DNA from: Paenibacillus sp. DMB20
GTDB lineage: Bacteria > Bacillota > Bacilli > Paenibacillales > Paenibacillaceae
DNA length: 64,000 bases
Assembly: GCF_000987955.1 (NCBI RefSeq)
Contig: NZ_LAZU01000022.1
Span: 1 to 64,000 of the forward strand
Direction of reading: 5' to 3'
How positions within the stretch are numbered: position 1 is the first letter of the stretch; each line of letters begins with the position of its first letter. The position numbers were made by a program, and so were the translations under genes. The notes under the pieces were generated by a model. It did no database searches. It was not told the DNA's origin and was given only the letters and a program-made list of their open reading frames with translations. Shown piece after piece: positions 21,901 through 31,197 of the stretch.

Positions 21901-24511
21901 CTAAGTTGCTTGAATCTTATATACGGCAGACAATATCTGCAGGGCTTCTTTCCCGGTGCCGAGCTTGTACCCCGAAGCCGTATACCGGATTTGATCTTGG
22001 CCGTCCAGCACGAAGACATGAGGGAAGCCCGCTTCTTGAGCCGGGGACTGGGATAGAAACCCAGGCAGGGAAGCATAGGTCGAATCCCGTACAACCACCG
22101 TGCGCAGCGGCAGCTTCGGATAATGGCCGGGATTGAATGAAGCCGTCCATTCGGAATCGCCGACGACTAGAACGACGGGGGCTCCCAGATCGTCAAACTG
22201 CCCGGCCAGCTCGCCCAATTCGCGGAATAGATGTTTGGTCGGCTCCCGCTCAGGCTCGATCCACGCGGCGAGGGCACCTTCGGTTCCGATAAGTTCCTCC
22301 CAGTTTACCGCGCTTCCGTCCAGGAAGGTCAGGGCGCTGCTGCGTTCAAACGTACCGAGCACAGGGATATCGGCCTCCGTTTCCCGATAGGTCAAGGTAA
22401 CGTCGGTTTGCTGCCCCGCATGTACCGTGAAATAGGAAAAGCGCACTCTTGCCGTACCGTCCTTCAGACGGATGCCGGTAGTTAAACGGTACGCCCCCGG
22501 CTCCACCTCGAACGGCTCATCATACACGTCGGTCTTGCCATGAGGGTAGACCAGCGTTTTGTATACTCCATTCTCAAGGCGGGCGAAGGTGAAGTTTTCC
22601 GAGTAAGAAGCGGCCTGCTCTGCCTCGGGATCGCGGAACAGCCGGAGACTTCCCCAGGCCTTGGCCTCCTGCCGTACGGAAGAAAGGAGCGAGAATTCGG
22701 CATTCTCCCAGCTGCCGTTTTTGAAATATTGCGGCTTCTGCTCGCTCGGGTGCAGCCTTGCCGGAATGCCCAAGCTGCGGCAAAGCGCAACAAACAAGAT
22801 GCCAAGAGACACCGGATCTCCCGTTTTCAAACGGTAAGTACCGAGGGGATTTCCTTTCCCCTTGAGGTTCGGAAGATCCTCCCAGAGGGCGAATTCCTGC
22901 TCCAATCTAAAGGCCAGCTCCCCGGGAACGGACTTGAACGCCGCGATATCGTCGGCGGCAAAAGCTTCCCGGAAAGCCTGCCGATAAGGCACGATCATTT
23001 CGTGCAATACCCGCGGGCAGAGAATATATTCGCTAAACGTCTTCTCGTCATGTTCTCCCCGCTCGGCCAAAGCGCCTTTCAGGTGATCGTCCAGCACGGG
23101 CCGGAAGGTGTCGGCCAAATCCTTTTCGTTCAGGGTTTCCAGCAGGCGCAGCGGCCACTCTCCGTACGCTCCGGAACGTTCCTGAAGGAAGGCGGCGATT
23201 TCCCGGCTGTTCCCGCGGGCTTTCTGTATGACGCTCCAGACCCGGTCCGCCGGAAGTCCGGCTGCCTGAGCGATCTGACGGGCCTCGTCCTCGCCCAGGA
23301 ACGTTTTTTTCATATCCGGTCCTGATATTTGTTCCTTCTTCAAGACGGCGGTTATGACGTTCGATCTGCTCTTCGGAAAGAGCCTCGGCTTCTTCCCCTT
23401 CACGCTCCGGCGGAGGCACCATGTCGAAATCCACCGTTCCGGTCGGCTGTTCGATGGAGCCCAGAATAAGCTCGCAGCGGCTGTCATCCGCCGAATGTTT
23501 AACTTCGCCCCACCGGCCGTCCTTCACGGCGCGAATCAGCAGGTCGCCGAATCCCGTTTTAAAGCAGGCTTCTCCCCGGTCATTCGTCGGCAGCGAAGCG
23601 ATCGGGTACAGCTCGGCCATGTTGTACACTTCAAAGCGAACCTCGGCCCCGCTTACCGGTACGCCCTGCTCATCCTTCACGGTGACATGGATCAGCCGTG
23701 TAGGCGCATAGTTCTCCAACAAGTTAATTTCCGTAAACCACTCGTCGGCGAGGGTAATATCCTCCGGCCCCGGATAATCCGCATAAATGCGCGTGTTGAT
23801 CAGCATGGCACGGCGTGCCGGCGGACTGAACCACCCTTGGTTCAGACGAGCCTCCGGTTCGCAAGCGCCGATGTAGTACCAACTTCCGTCGGCCCATGCC
23901 TCTACCCAGGCATGGTTATCGTCGCAATGAGCCCATCGCGGCGTGTATACCTGGCGGGCAGGGATGCCGATGCTGCGAAGCGCGGCCACCGCCAGGGTCG
24001 ATTCCTCGCCGCAGCGTCCACGCGCATTCCGGATCATGGTGAGCGGCGACATCGTCCGCAGATCGCTTCCGATGTACGTCGCCTTCTCGTGGCACCAGTA
24101 GTTGGTCTCCTTGATCGCGTCCTTCATCGATAACTTCGCCGTCCGTCCGGCTAATTCGTTATGCAGAATGCCGCGGGAGTCTTCGATATTCTCGGTATTC
24201 ACACGGTACGGCAGCACGAAATGAAGGAACAGATGGTCCGGCACGCGCGCTCCCCAAGGCACCTGAGCACGTATCTCCAGCGTCTTCCGGACATGGCTCA
24301 GAAACAAGGTCCCGTCATAATCCGCCATATCATTGACCGGCATGTATGCGTATAAGTACTTTAAAGCCCAGGTCTCCTCTTCCGTCAGGTTATCTTGGAA
24401 GATGCCGAAGAGCTCCTGTTCCCTTGACTTGGCCAGCCGACGCTTTTGGCGGAATTTACGGTCTATGAGCTCCAGCATTTGCGGATCCAGGGAAAAAGCG
24501 GATGTCTTCAT
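21901..24511 (-). CDS. Transglutaminase-fold protein with redoxin-like tail, paralogue 2 (frame broken)
   Basis: An 869-residue paralogue of the protein at 15641-18231 with the same domain order. Cys167 lies in GRCGEES, His200 in NHAWVEAWADG, and YIGACEPE again has Gly before Ala-Cys-Glu. A degenerate second block has ILFVALCRSLGIPARLHP without the Cys. The tail (VVLVVGDSEW; FPHVFVLDGQDQIRY; GYKLGTGKEALQIL) resembles a peroxiredoxin-type thioredoxin fold without its cysteines. One extra base in the run 23304-23310 splits the frame. ATG 24511 overlaps the end of the CBM9-like gene by 11 codon-level bases, implying coupled translation; an in-frame ATG at 24535 is possible. GH18 follows after 9 bp. 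Confidence 0.86.
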
Positions 24512-24522
24512 TTCCACCTGCC

Positions 24523-25545
24523 TCACTCCTTCCATAACTTCCCATCTTCGCGGATGCAGAACACGCCCTCCCCGTCGGAGGACGGAGCCGTAATTTGGAA
24601 CAAGCTGCGGGTCGTTTCAATCACGGGATCGACGGTCCACGAATCGTCGCCCATGAGCTGCTTCTTGTCTTCCGTAAACTTGCCGTGGGCTTCAAAGTAA
24701 TTGCGCTGGCGGTAATAGAGTTTGCGCAGCTCCCATTTGATCATTTCATCCTGCGGAAGCTCAAAGATTTGCGGCGTGTCGTTGTCCGCGAACACAACAT
24801 ATCCCCACAGCTCGGGATAATGCATATTGATAAGCCCCATCGGCGACCATACCCAATTGTCTTCCGGATAAGGTTTGCCCGTTTCCGGATTCAGCACCTT
24901 GCGGTACTCGCCGTCCCGGACCTCCGTCTGCCATTCGACGCGGGAGAAGTTCACGCGCCAGAACTCGCCCGGGATTGGCGGTCGGCTTTCGGCTGCGCAT
25001 TCCCGCAGAACGGACCAAGGGATCGCCACTTCGACGCTCCACTTCCGGTTGTCTGCATCGGGGCGGTTCAGCTCGCCATCGATATGCACGGCCGTTTTCA
25101 GGCCGCTGATATCCCATGCGTTCACCGGAGGGCCGCCGTCGCGGTAAGGCTTCACCAACAGCAGATCCCATACCGTGTTCAGCGCATTGATTTCAAACTC
25201 GTAGTATTGATGCGTATCCCCGTCCGGGTCAATGAAAATTTCGAAATCCTTGTCATAAAAAATGACGGAATCCCGTTCGGTCAGCGTTGCCCAGATCTGA
25301 TCCTCGATCATCTCCGCCGCAAAGTAAAAGTATTCGTCGTCCCATAGCATTTTGACCCGGGTCTGCTTTACGGGCCTTGGACGAAGATCGCCTTCGATAT
25401 CCACAAAATCATCCGTCCAGTCCGCCGCCGTCCAGAATGGCTTGTCCACGCGGCCGTCCAATACGAGCGGCCCTTTGGCGCGTCCGCATATATAATGTTT
25501 GGGAGCGTATTCGATCTTCGGCTCCGGCACTCCACTCCAATTCAT
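24523..25545 (-). CDS. CBM9-like carbohydrate-binding protein, cytoplasmic
   Basis: A 340-residue protein resembling the 'carbohydrate-binding family 9-like' group. It has the beta-sandwich signatures LDGRVDKPFW near residue 30, VKMLWDDEYFYFAAEM, FEIFIDPDGDTHQYYEFEIN, WSVEVAIPW and GEFWRVNFSRVEW. No signal peptide or catalytic domain is seen, which is odd for a sugar-binding module and suggests an intracellular partner for an enzyme or an unrecognised catalytic role. It overlaps the start of transglutaminase-fold paralogue 2 and follows a terminator, so it may head a sub-operon with paralogue 2 and GH18. Confidence 0.8.
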   Translation of the reverse strand: MNWSGVPEPKIEYAPKHYICGRAKGPLVLDGRVDKPFWTAADWTDDFVDIEGDLRPRPVKQTRVKMLWDDEYFYFAAEMIEDQIWATLTERDSVIFYDKDFEIFIDPDGDTHQYYEFEINALNTVWDLLLVKPYRDGGPPVNAWDISGLKTAVHIDGELNRPDADNRKWSVEVAIPWSVLRECAAESRPPIPGEFWRVNFSRVEWQTEVRDGEYRKVLNPETGKPYPEDNWVWSPMGLINMHYPELWGYVVFADNDTPQIFELPQDEMIKWELRKLYYRQRNYFEAHGKFTEDKKQLMGDDSWTVDPVIETTRSLFQITAPSSDGEGVFCIREDGKLWKE

Positions 25546-25608
25546 TGCCTTCCCCTGCCTTATTGTTTATGGTGAATTATAATGCTTCTTCAATATAGAA
25601 AAGATAAA

Positions 25609-25645
25609 CAGGGGGCTGGGACCGGTTCGCGGACCCGGCCCCCTG
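25609..25645 (-). terminator. Terminator after the second fucosidase gene
   Basis: CAGGGGGCTGGG pairs with CCCGGCCCCCTG. On the minus strand the tail reads TTTATCTTTTC. It separates the fucosidase pair from the CBM9-like/transglutaminase-fold/GH18 group. Confidence 0.85.
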
Positions 25646-25651
25646 AAGTTG

Positions 25652-26938
25652 TCAGTTATGGGTTACGACGGCGCCCGAGCCGCCGTACATCTCCAGCTCC
25701 TCGTCGAATTCGAGTTTAAGGACCGTCACCTGTTCGTGCGCATCCTCAGCCGTCATATGGATCCATGTCGTGCCCGGAATGTTGAACCAAGGGACGCCGC
25801 CGTGGATTTCATGCGTAAGTTCTTTGCCCGAATGAAGAACGGTAATCTTTTTGATCGGGTTGCATAGCCCTTTGAGGCATACGTTTTCTTTCGGATCGTC
25901 ATAGATGAACAGATATAATGTTTTTCTGTCCTTGGAGACCGTGCTTCCCCCCAGATAATAACGGGTCATGATGCCTTCTTCCGTTCCGAAAACGGCCTCT
26001 TCATGCGTGCGGATCCAATCTCCCAGCCCGAGCAGGATATCCTCCTGTCTCTTATCGATCGTCCCGTCCTCCCGGGGACCGATGTCCAGCAGCATGTTGC
26101 CGCCCATGGAGATGCAATCGCAGAACATCCGGATAATCTGGTTTAGTGTTTTATATTTGTTATCGGTCGGCACGTACCCCCACGAGGAGTTGATGGTCGT
26201 ACAGAATTCCCAAGGGCCTTCCGGTCTCGTGATCGGAATCCCCTGCTCCGGCGTTTTGTAGTCCCCATGGCCTTGAAGGCGGGAATTGATGATGAGATCC
26301 GGGTTAAATGACTTCAGGTAATGCTTGAATTCCGGCAAATTCCACTGATCCGCGCTCCGCTCCCAGTCGCCGTCGAACCACAGCAGATCCACCTTGCCGT
26401 AATTGGTTAGGATCTCGCGGAGTTGGTTATTGTTGAACTCCAGGAATTTCTGCCATTTCGCTTCATCCTGAACACCGTCCACCGGACTGGAATGCGGGTT
26501 GACCTTGCTGAGATCCTCCGGAACCTTGCCGCCTTCAAATACGCTAGGATAATCAGGATGAGACCAGTCGATCAATGAGAAATACATGCCCAGATGAATG
26601 CCTCTTTTGGCGATCGCTTCCGCATATTCCTTGATGATATCCCGTTTGGCCGGCGTTTTCTTAACTACGTTCAAATCGCTGTACTGCGTGTCCCATAGCG
26701 CCACGCCGTCATGATGCTTCGTCGTAAGCACCGCGTATTTCGCGCCCGATTTTTCAATCAGGTCAGCCCACTTGTCCGCATCGAATTTGGAGGCCGTAAA
26801 GCCATCCAGCTGTTTCATGTAATCTTCGTAGGACATTCTCCCATTATAAAAGGACCATGATTCCGAAACCCCATCCACCGCATAAATACCGTAGTGGATG
26901 AATATCCCCAGTTTTGCGTCCTCAAACCATTTCTGCAT
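25652..26938 (-). CDS. GH29 alpha-L-fucosidase, second copy
   Basis: A 428-residue GH29 enzyme. The N-terminus KLGIFIHYGIYAVDG and YAVLTTKHHDGVALWD are family signatures. VDLLWFDGDWE near residue 185 contains the Asp nucleophile position of GH29. GNMLLDIGPREDGTID closes the barrel, and a beta-sandwich of about 90 residues follows. No signal peptide is present, so it acts on imported sugars. It removes alpha-linked L-fucose from oligosaccharides. It lies 67 bp after the first fucosidase, with which it shares only family-level similarity, so linkage preferences probably differ. Confidence 0.93.
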   Translation of the reverse strand: MQKWFEDAKLGIFIHYGIYAVDGVSESWSFYNGRMSYEDYMKQLDGFTASKFDADKWADLIEKSGAKYAVLTTKHHDGVALWDTQYSDLNVVKKTPAKRDIIKEYAEAIAKRGIHLGMYFSLIDWSHPDYPSVFEGGKVPEDLSKVNPHSSPVDGVQDEAKWQKFLEFNNNQLREILTNYGKVDLLWFDGDWERSADQWNLPEFKHYLKSFNPDLIINSRLQGHGDYKTPEQGIPITRPEGPWEFCTTINSSWGYVPTDNKYKTLNQIIRMFCDCISMGGNMLLDIGPREDGTIDKRQEDILLGLGDWIRTHEEAVFGTEEGIMTRYYLGGSTVSKDRKTLYLFIYDDPKENVCLKGLCNPIKKITVLHSGKELTHEIHGGVPWFNIPGTTWIHMTAEDAHEQVTVLKLEFDEELEMYGGSGAVVTHN

Positions 26939-27005
26939 ACCCTATCGCACCTCTCCCCCAAAAATTCGAATCCGATGATTCCTTTCTCTATGCAAGCTTC
27001 ACCAA

Positions 27006-28394
27006 CTACCGCATCCGGAAAACATGCGCAATCGGTGCCAGCCCCTGCCGTTCCCGATCCGGAAGCCGGACGGCGATACCTTCCTCGATACGGCGGTATT
27101 CCAGCATTTCTTGGCCGCCCACCAGATCGATGCGGCTGAAGTCTGCCCGAATCGGCAGAACAACCTCTTCGGAAACGGTCTCGTTCTCGTCCCTGTACAG
27201 GCAGAAGGCGTACGTCGTGTCGCCTTTCTTGGTGAAATGGAACCGGCCAGCGGAATGCGGTTCGCAAATGCGCGTTCCGTAAATGGCTTCCCCATGGACG
27301 CCCAGCCATGCCCCCATGCCTTTGATCCTCGATATCGCGGTTTTGGACAGCCTTCCGTCCGGCTGCGGTCCCACGTTCAGAGCGAGATTGCCGCCTTTTG
27401 CGACAATTTCCACAAGAAGATGAATAAGCTCGCGAACGGACTTGTAATGATCCTCATACCGGAAAGAGAAGGCGGAGCCCATCGTGATGCAGCTCTCCCA
27501 AGGCACATGAAGCGCGCGCTCGGGCAGCGTCTGCTCCGGCGTGATCAGGTTTTCGTAAGGTCCGCCGACAGTACGGTCCGCCGATAGCAGCCATGGCTGG
27601 ATTTTCCGGGCCTTTTCCACCACTTCGCCCAACCGGATGTTCTGTTCGCGATAGTCATTGACCCAGCCGGCATCCAGCCACAGCACATCGATTCGCCCGT
27701 AATTCGTCATCAATTCCATGATCTGCTCATGGGTGAACTGGACGAACTGTTCCCACAGCCAAGGATACTCCTGCGGGGAATAGGTCGGGCCTCTGGATGT
27801 CGTTGTCCCCGGTCTCATCCCCGGTGCCCAGTAATACGGCGTGTGCCAGTCGGCTTTGGAGAAATAGGCCGAGATGCCAAGACCCCTTGCACGAAAAGCA
27901 TTGAACAGCTGTTTGGTAATGTCGGCATATTTATGCGCATGGAACGGGCAATCCGGACCTGTGATGCGATAGTCCGTCGTACGCGTATCCCACATGCAGA
28001 AGCCGTCATGATGCTTGGTTGTGAAATTCAGATACTTGAATCCGTTATCGGCGGCCAGGTCAGCCCACAAATCAGGCTGAAAGCGAAGAGGGTTAAACGT
28101 TTTGTTTAAATCAAAATACTGCCTCTTCAATTCCTCCGCATCGATGTCCCAGTCGATTTCATTGCGTGACCATTCCTCATCCACGTCGCTTAATGCCCAT
28201 GATTCAACTAGCCCCAGCTGCGAATAGGGCCCCCAGTGCATCATCAGACCCAGCTTCTGGTCTTTGAACCATTCCAAACGCTCCAGCAGCAACGGATCTT
28301 CCGGCTTGACCCAGGAATCCTCCGAACTGTAATTATGGACGCCCTTCTCTACTACGGATTCCTGCTCCTGTTCTACCTGATGGACATCTCCCAT
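27006..28394 (-). CDS. GH29 alpha-L-fucosidase, first copy
   Basis: A 462-residue GH29 enzyme with KLGLMMHWGPYSQLG, YLNFTTKHHDGFCMWDT, the nucleophile region IDVLWLDAGWVND, a WESCITMGSAFSFRYED block, and GGNLALNVGPQPDG. The last 90 residues form the usual beta-sandwich. No signal peptide. A GH29 enzyme with this longer N-terminal region often accepts terminal alpha-1,3/1,4 or alpha-1,6 fucose; which one applies here cannot be told. First of the two fucosidase genes, about 220 bp after the sugar-binding lipoprotein gene on the same strand. Confidence 0.93.
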   Translation of the reverse strand: MGDVHQVEQEQESVVEKGVHNYSSEDSWVKPEDPLLLERLEWFKDQKLGLMMHWGPYSQLGLVESWALSDVDEEWSRNEIDWDIDAEELKRQYFDLNKTFNPLRFQPDLWADLAADNGFKYLNFTTKHHDGFCMWDTRTTDYRITGPDCPFHAHKYADITKQLFNAFRARGLGISAYFSKADWHTPYYWAPGMRPGTTTSRGPTYSPQEYPWLWEQFVQFTHEQIMELMTNYGRIDVLWLDAGWVNDYREQNIRLGEVVEKARKIQPWLLSADRTVGGPYENLITPEQTLPERALHVPWESCITMGSAFSFRYEDHYKSVRELIHLLVEIVAKGGNLALNVGPQPDGRLSKTAISRIKGMGAWLGVHGEAIYGTRICEPHSAGRFHFTKKGDTTYAFCLYRDENETVSEEVVLPIRADFSRIDLVGGQEMLEYRRIEEGIAVRLPDRERQGLAPIAHVFRMR

Positions 28395-28501
28395 GGTCTC
28401 TTCCCTCCATTACTTTGACTATCCGCTTAACGTGCCTGTTACAAGCAATATCGCCCGGATATCAATAAGCATTGAATTTATTAGCGTGTTTTCAAAATAA
28501 T

Positions 28502-28540
28502 AGCCAATCCCCGGTCACAGCTGACCGGGGTATGTTGGCT
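28502..28540 (-). terminator. Hairpin between the sugar-binding protein and fucosidase genes
   Basis: CCCCGGTCA (28509-28517) pairs with TGACCGGGG (28522-28530), extended by AGCCAA/TTGGCT outside. The minus-strand tail (ATTATTTTG) is T-rich. It is probably an attenuating terminator that lowers read-through from the importer genes into the enzyme genes. Confidence 0.7.
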
Positions 28541-28618
28541 TAGGTTTCCCGCGAGAAACGTCGTCTTCCTGGATAGGGAAGATTGGAAGTCGTTCCAGCT
28601 GGTTTCATATGAACGGGT

Positions 28619-30229
28619 TTATTTGCCGGAGTTCCAAGTGTCGTACGCTGCTTGGTACAGCTCGACGATCCGGTCTCCGCCCATTTTTTTAACTTGCGCT
28701 ACATATTTGTCCCAGTTTTCGAGCGGTTCCTGTCCGGTGATGAACTTCGCTTCCATCTGCTTCACATACGTGTCAAGATCGGACATTAATGCAGTCGCTT
28801 CGCTTTGCTGTTCATTTGTCAAATAAACGTTAGGGAACGGGGATTTGCCGATCGGTACGAGTTTTTCTTCATTTTGCTTGTCAATCCACTCGTCAAACTC
28901 GGTACGAAGGCCCTTCGCGACTTCCGGATCATTGATACCCGGTGTCAAAATGCCGTAGTTCGGCGTGATTTTGCCGCGGTATTCTTCACGGTCGCCGCCG
29001 CCAGGAACAGGAAGCCATTCTTTTACGCGGTTTTCCTTGTCTTTGTATTTCCACAGGGTGCCCTCAGGACCTTGGCTGAACAGTGTGGAGCCTTCATAGC
29101 TGTACAGGTAGTCGATCCAGCGCATGGTTGCTTCCGGAGCTGGGTTTTTGCTCGTAATGGCGAAGGTGCCTCTGGCAGAGATGCCTGGATGCTTGCCGTA
29201 TACCGGCGAACCCTCAATCTCGCTCTTCACCGGCGTCATCAATGGATGCTCGTCGCTAGGCTCGCCTCCCAAAGTGAAGTAAGGATGGTAGTCGTTAAAC
29301 AATGCGACCTGGTTCTTTTCCCCTTTGGCTTTTTTCTGGTCCGGCGTTTGGGAGAAGGTCTCATGGTCAAGCAGATCCTCCTTCCACAAGCGGTTCATGA
29401 ACGTCAAGTAGCCTTTGTAACCTTCTTCTTGATAAGGGTAATGGACCTTGCCGTCCTTGTCGGCATAAATGCCTTCGTTGTACATTCCCCAGAAGCCGAA
29501 GAAGTACATGCGCAGATCATCCAATTTCACGGAAGTCAACGGAATCTCGTCTTTTTTGCCGTTGCCGTTAGGATCTTCTTCCTTGACGCGCTTCAAGAAC
29601 GTATACAGTTCCTCTATTGTTTTTGGCTCGGCTACGTTAAGCGCCTTCAGCATTTTGCCGTTATACCACATCGGGCCTCTGTACCATACGGCTGCGGCAT
29701 CGATGAATGGCAGTGCGTATATGTGTCCGTCAGGCGTTGTAAACGATTTGCGAATGTCCGGATTCTCGTCGAAGATTTTCTTGATGTTTGGCGCATAGCC
29801 TTCATCAATGTATTTTTCCAGCGGAATCAAAGCGCCTTGGGCTCCGTAATTCACTTGTTCGGCAGGTTTGAGGTCGGCCGCGTAGAAAATATCAGGCAAA
29901 TCGCCGCTTGCAAATACCAGATTCTTTTTCGTTTCAAAGCTGTCGATCGGTGCGAGCTGATACTCCAGCTTGATGCCTGTCATTTTCTCCATCTCTTGCA
30001 GTACAGGCATCGTATTCCAATCGGCTACCCCTGCATCCTGCGACATAACCTTAAGGGTCACCGGCTTCTCTACAATCGGAAAGCCTTCTTTCTTAACGCC
30101 TTCGGCAGTAGCCGATCCTGTAGCGGAAGAGCCTTTCTCATCGCCCTTGGATGCACCGCAAGCTGCCAATAAGCTTGCGGATAACGTAAGGCAAAGTAGA
30201 ATGGATGACGCTTGGCGAAGCTTTTTCAT
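28619..30229 (-). CDS. LipO-type oligosaccharide-binding lipoprotein
   Basis: A 536-residue extracellular solute-binding lipoprotein. The signal peptide ends LSASLLAACG, with the lipidated Cys at about residue 24. The size (over 500 residues) and the blocks ANIKKIFDENPDIRKS and WIDYLYSYEGSTLFSQGPEG fit the LipO/YtcQ class that serves two-permease oligosaccharide importers lacking their own ATPase. These use a shared MsmX-type ATPase, and none is encoded here. Third gene of the importer operon. The nearby enzymes suggest that the ligand is a fucose-containing oligosaccharide, possibly bound to a peptide. Confidence 0.92.
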   Translation of the reverse strand: MKKLRQASSILLCLTLSASLLAACGASKGDEKGSSATGSATAEGVKKEGFPIVEKPVTLKVMSQDAGVADWNTMPVLQEMEKMTGIKLEYQLAPIDSFETKKNLVFASGDLPDIFYAADLKPAEQVNYGAQGALIPLEKYIDEGYAPNIKKIFDENPDIRKSFTTPDGHIYALPFIDAAAVWYRGPMWYNGKMLKALNVAEPKTIEELYTFLKRVKEEDPNGNGKKDEIPLTSVKLDDLRMYFFGFWGMYNEGIYADKDGKVHYPYQEEGYKGYLTFMNRLWKEDLLDHETFSQTPDQKKAKGEKNQVALFNDYHPYFTLGGEPSDEHPLMTPVKSEIEGSPVYGKHPGISARGTFAITSKNPAPEATMRWIDYLYSYEGSTLFSQGPEGTLWKYKDKENRVKEWLPVPGGGDREEYRGKITPNYGILTPGINDPEVAKGLRTEFDEWIDKQNEEKLVPIGKSPFPNVYLTNEQQSEATALMSDLDTYVKQMEAKFITGQEPLENWDKYVAQVKKMGGDRIVELYQAAYDTWNSGK

Positions 30230-30271
30230 GACAACAACTCCCCTTTTAAATTTGGTATTGCTATGGCAAGA

Positions 30272-31180
30272 TCAGCCTTTTACGGAACCGATCATGACAC
30301 CTTGCACAAAGTAACGCTGAAGGAACGGATAAATGGCAATGACCGGAACCGTAGCCACGATGATGACTGCGTATTTGACGAGGGCAGCAATTTCCGCCTT
30401 GCTGTTCAGCGCAGCAGCCGTTGATGTATCGATGGCTCCTCCACCCTGAGCGGCCATCTCCTGCAGAACCAGAATCTGGCGCAGAACCAGCTGCAGCGGG
30501 TATTTGGCCGTATCGTTCAAATAAATGAGTGCCGAGAAGTAGCTGTTCCAGTTACCGACCCCGTAGAACAAGGCCATGACCGCAATAATCGGCATCGACA
30601 GCGGCAGGATGATTTTGATGAACAGCCGCATGTTGGTACATCCGTCAATCTGGGCAGCCTCCTGCAGTTCCTTCGGAATCGAGCTCTGGAAGAAGGTCCG
30701 GGATACGATAATATTCCAGATCGATGCGGCCGACGGAATGACAATCGCCCACATCGTGTTGATCATGCCGAGATCCTTGACAAGCAGGTAGGTAGGGACA
30801 AGTCCTCCCCCAAAGAACATGGTCACCATGAACATGCCCATAAAGAAGTTCCGTCCGACAAAATCCTTTCGGCTTAAGGCATACGCCGCCGGCAGGGTCA
30901 CCAACAGGTTGATGGTGGTTCCGACTACGGTATAAAGAATGGTATTCCCGTATCCGATCCAAATACTAGTGTTCTCAAACACCCTCTTGTACCCGTCGAA
31001 GGTAATCCCTTTGGGCCACAGCCACATATCCCCGGAAGCGACCAGCTTCGGATCGCTGATGGATGCGCTAAGTATATAAATCAAGGGATAGATCACGATT
31101 GCAAAAGCAAGAAATACATAAATGTAGTTGCATACGAGAAATATTTTATCCCGTCCCGTTTCTTTAACGCCTGACAGCAT
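30272..31180 (-). CDS. Oligosaccharide ABC importer permease, LplC/YtcP type
   Basis: A 302-residue permease with six membrane segments. The EAA loop reads ELQEAAQIDGCTNMRLFIKIILPLS near residue 200. The N-terminus ends in a first helix with YVFLAFAIVIYPLIYILSAS, and the C-terminus is QRYFVQGVMIGSVKG, typical of LplC/YtcP. It pairs with the permease encoded 17 bp upstream and the lipoprotein encoded 42 bp downstream. Confidence 0.94.
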   Translation of the reverse strand: MLSGVKETGRDKIFLVCNYIYVFLAFAIVIYPLIYILSASISDPKLVASGDMWLWPKGITFDGYKRVFENTSIWIGYGNTILYTVVGTTINLLVTLPAAYALSRKDFVGRNFFMGMFMVTMFFGGGLVPTYLLVKDLGMINTMWAIVIPSAASIWNIIVSRTFFQSSIPKELQEAAQIDGCTNMRLFIKIILPLSMPIIAVMALFYGVGNWNSYFSALIYLNDTAKYPLQLVLRQILVLQEMAAQGGGAIDTSTAAALNSKAEIAALVKYAVIIVATVPVIAIYPFLQRYFVQGVMIGSVKG

Positions 31181-31197
31181 TCAGGTTCTCCCCCTCT

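Noticed and set aside
28805..30172. A 455-codon plus-strand frame opposite the sugar-binding lipoprotein gene
   Set aside because: Antisense shadow with no start signal; the minus-strand product has a lipoprotein signal and family motifs.
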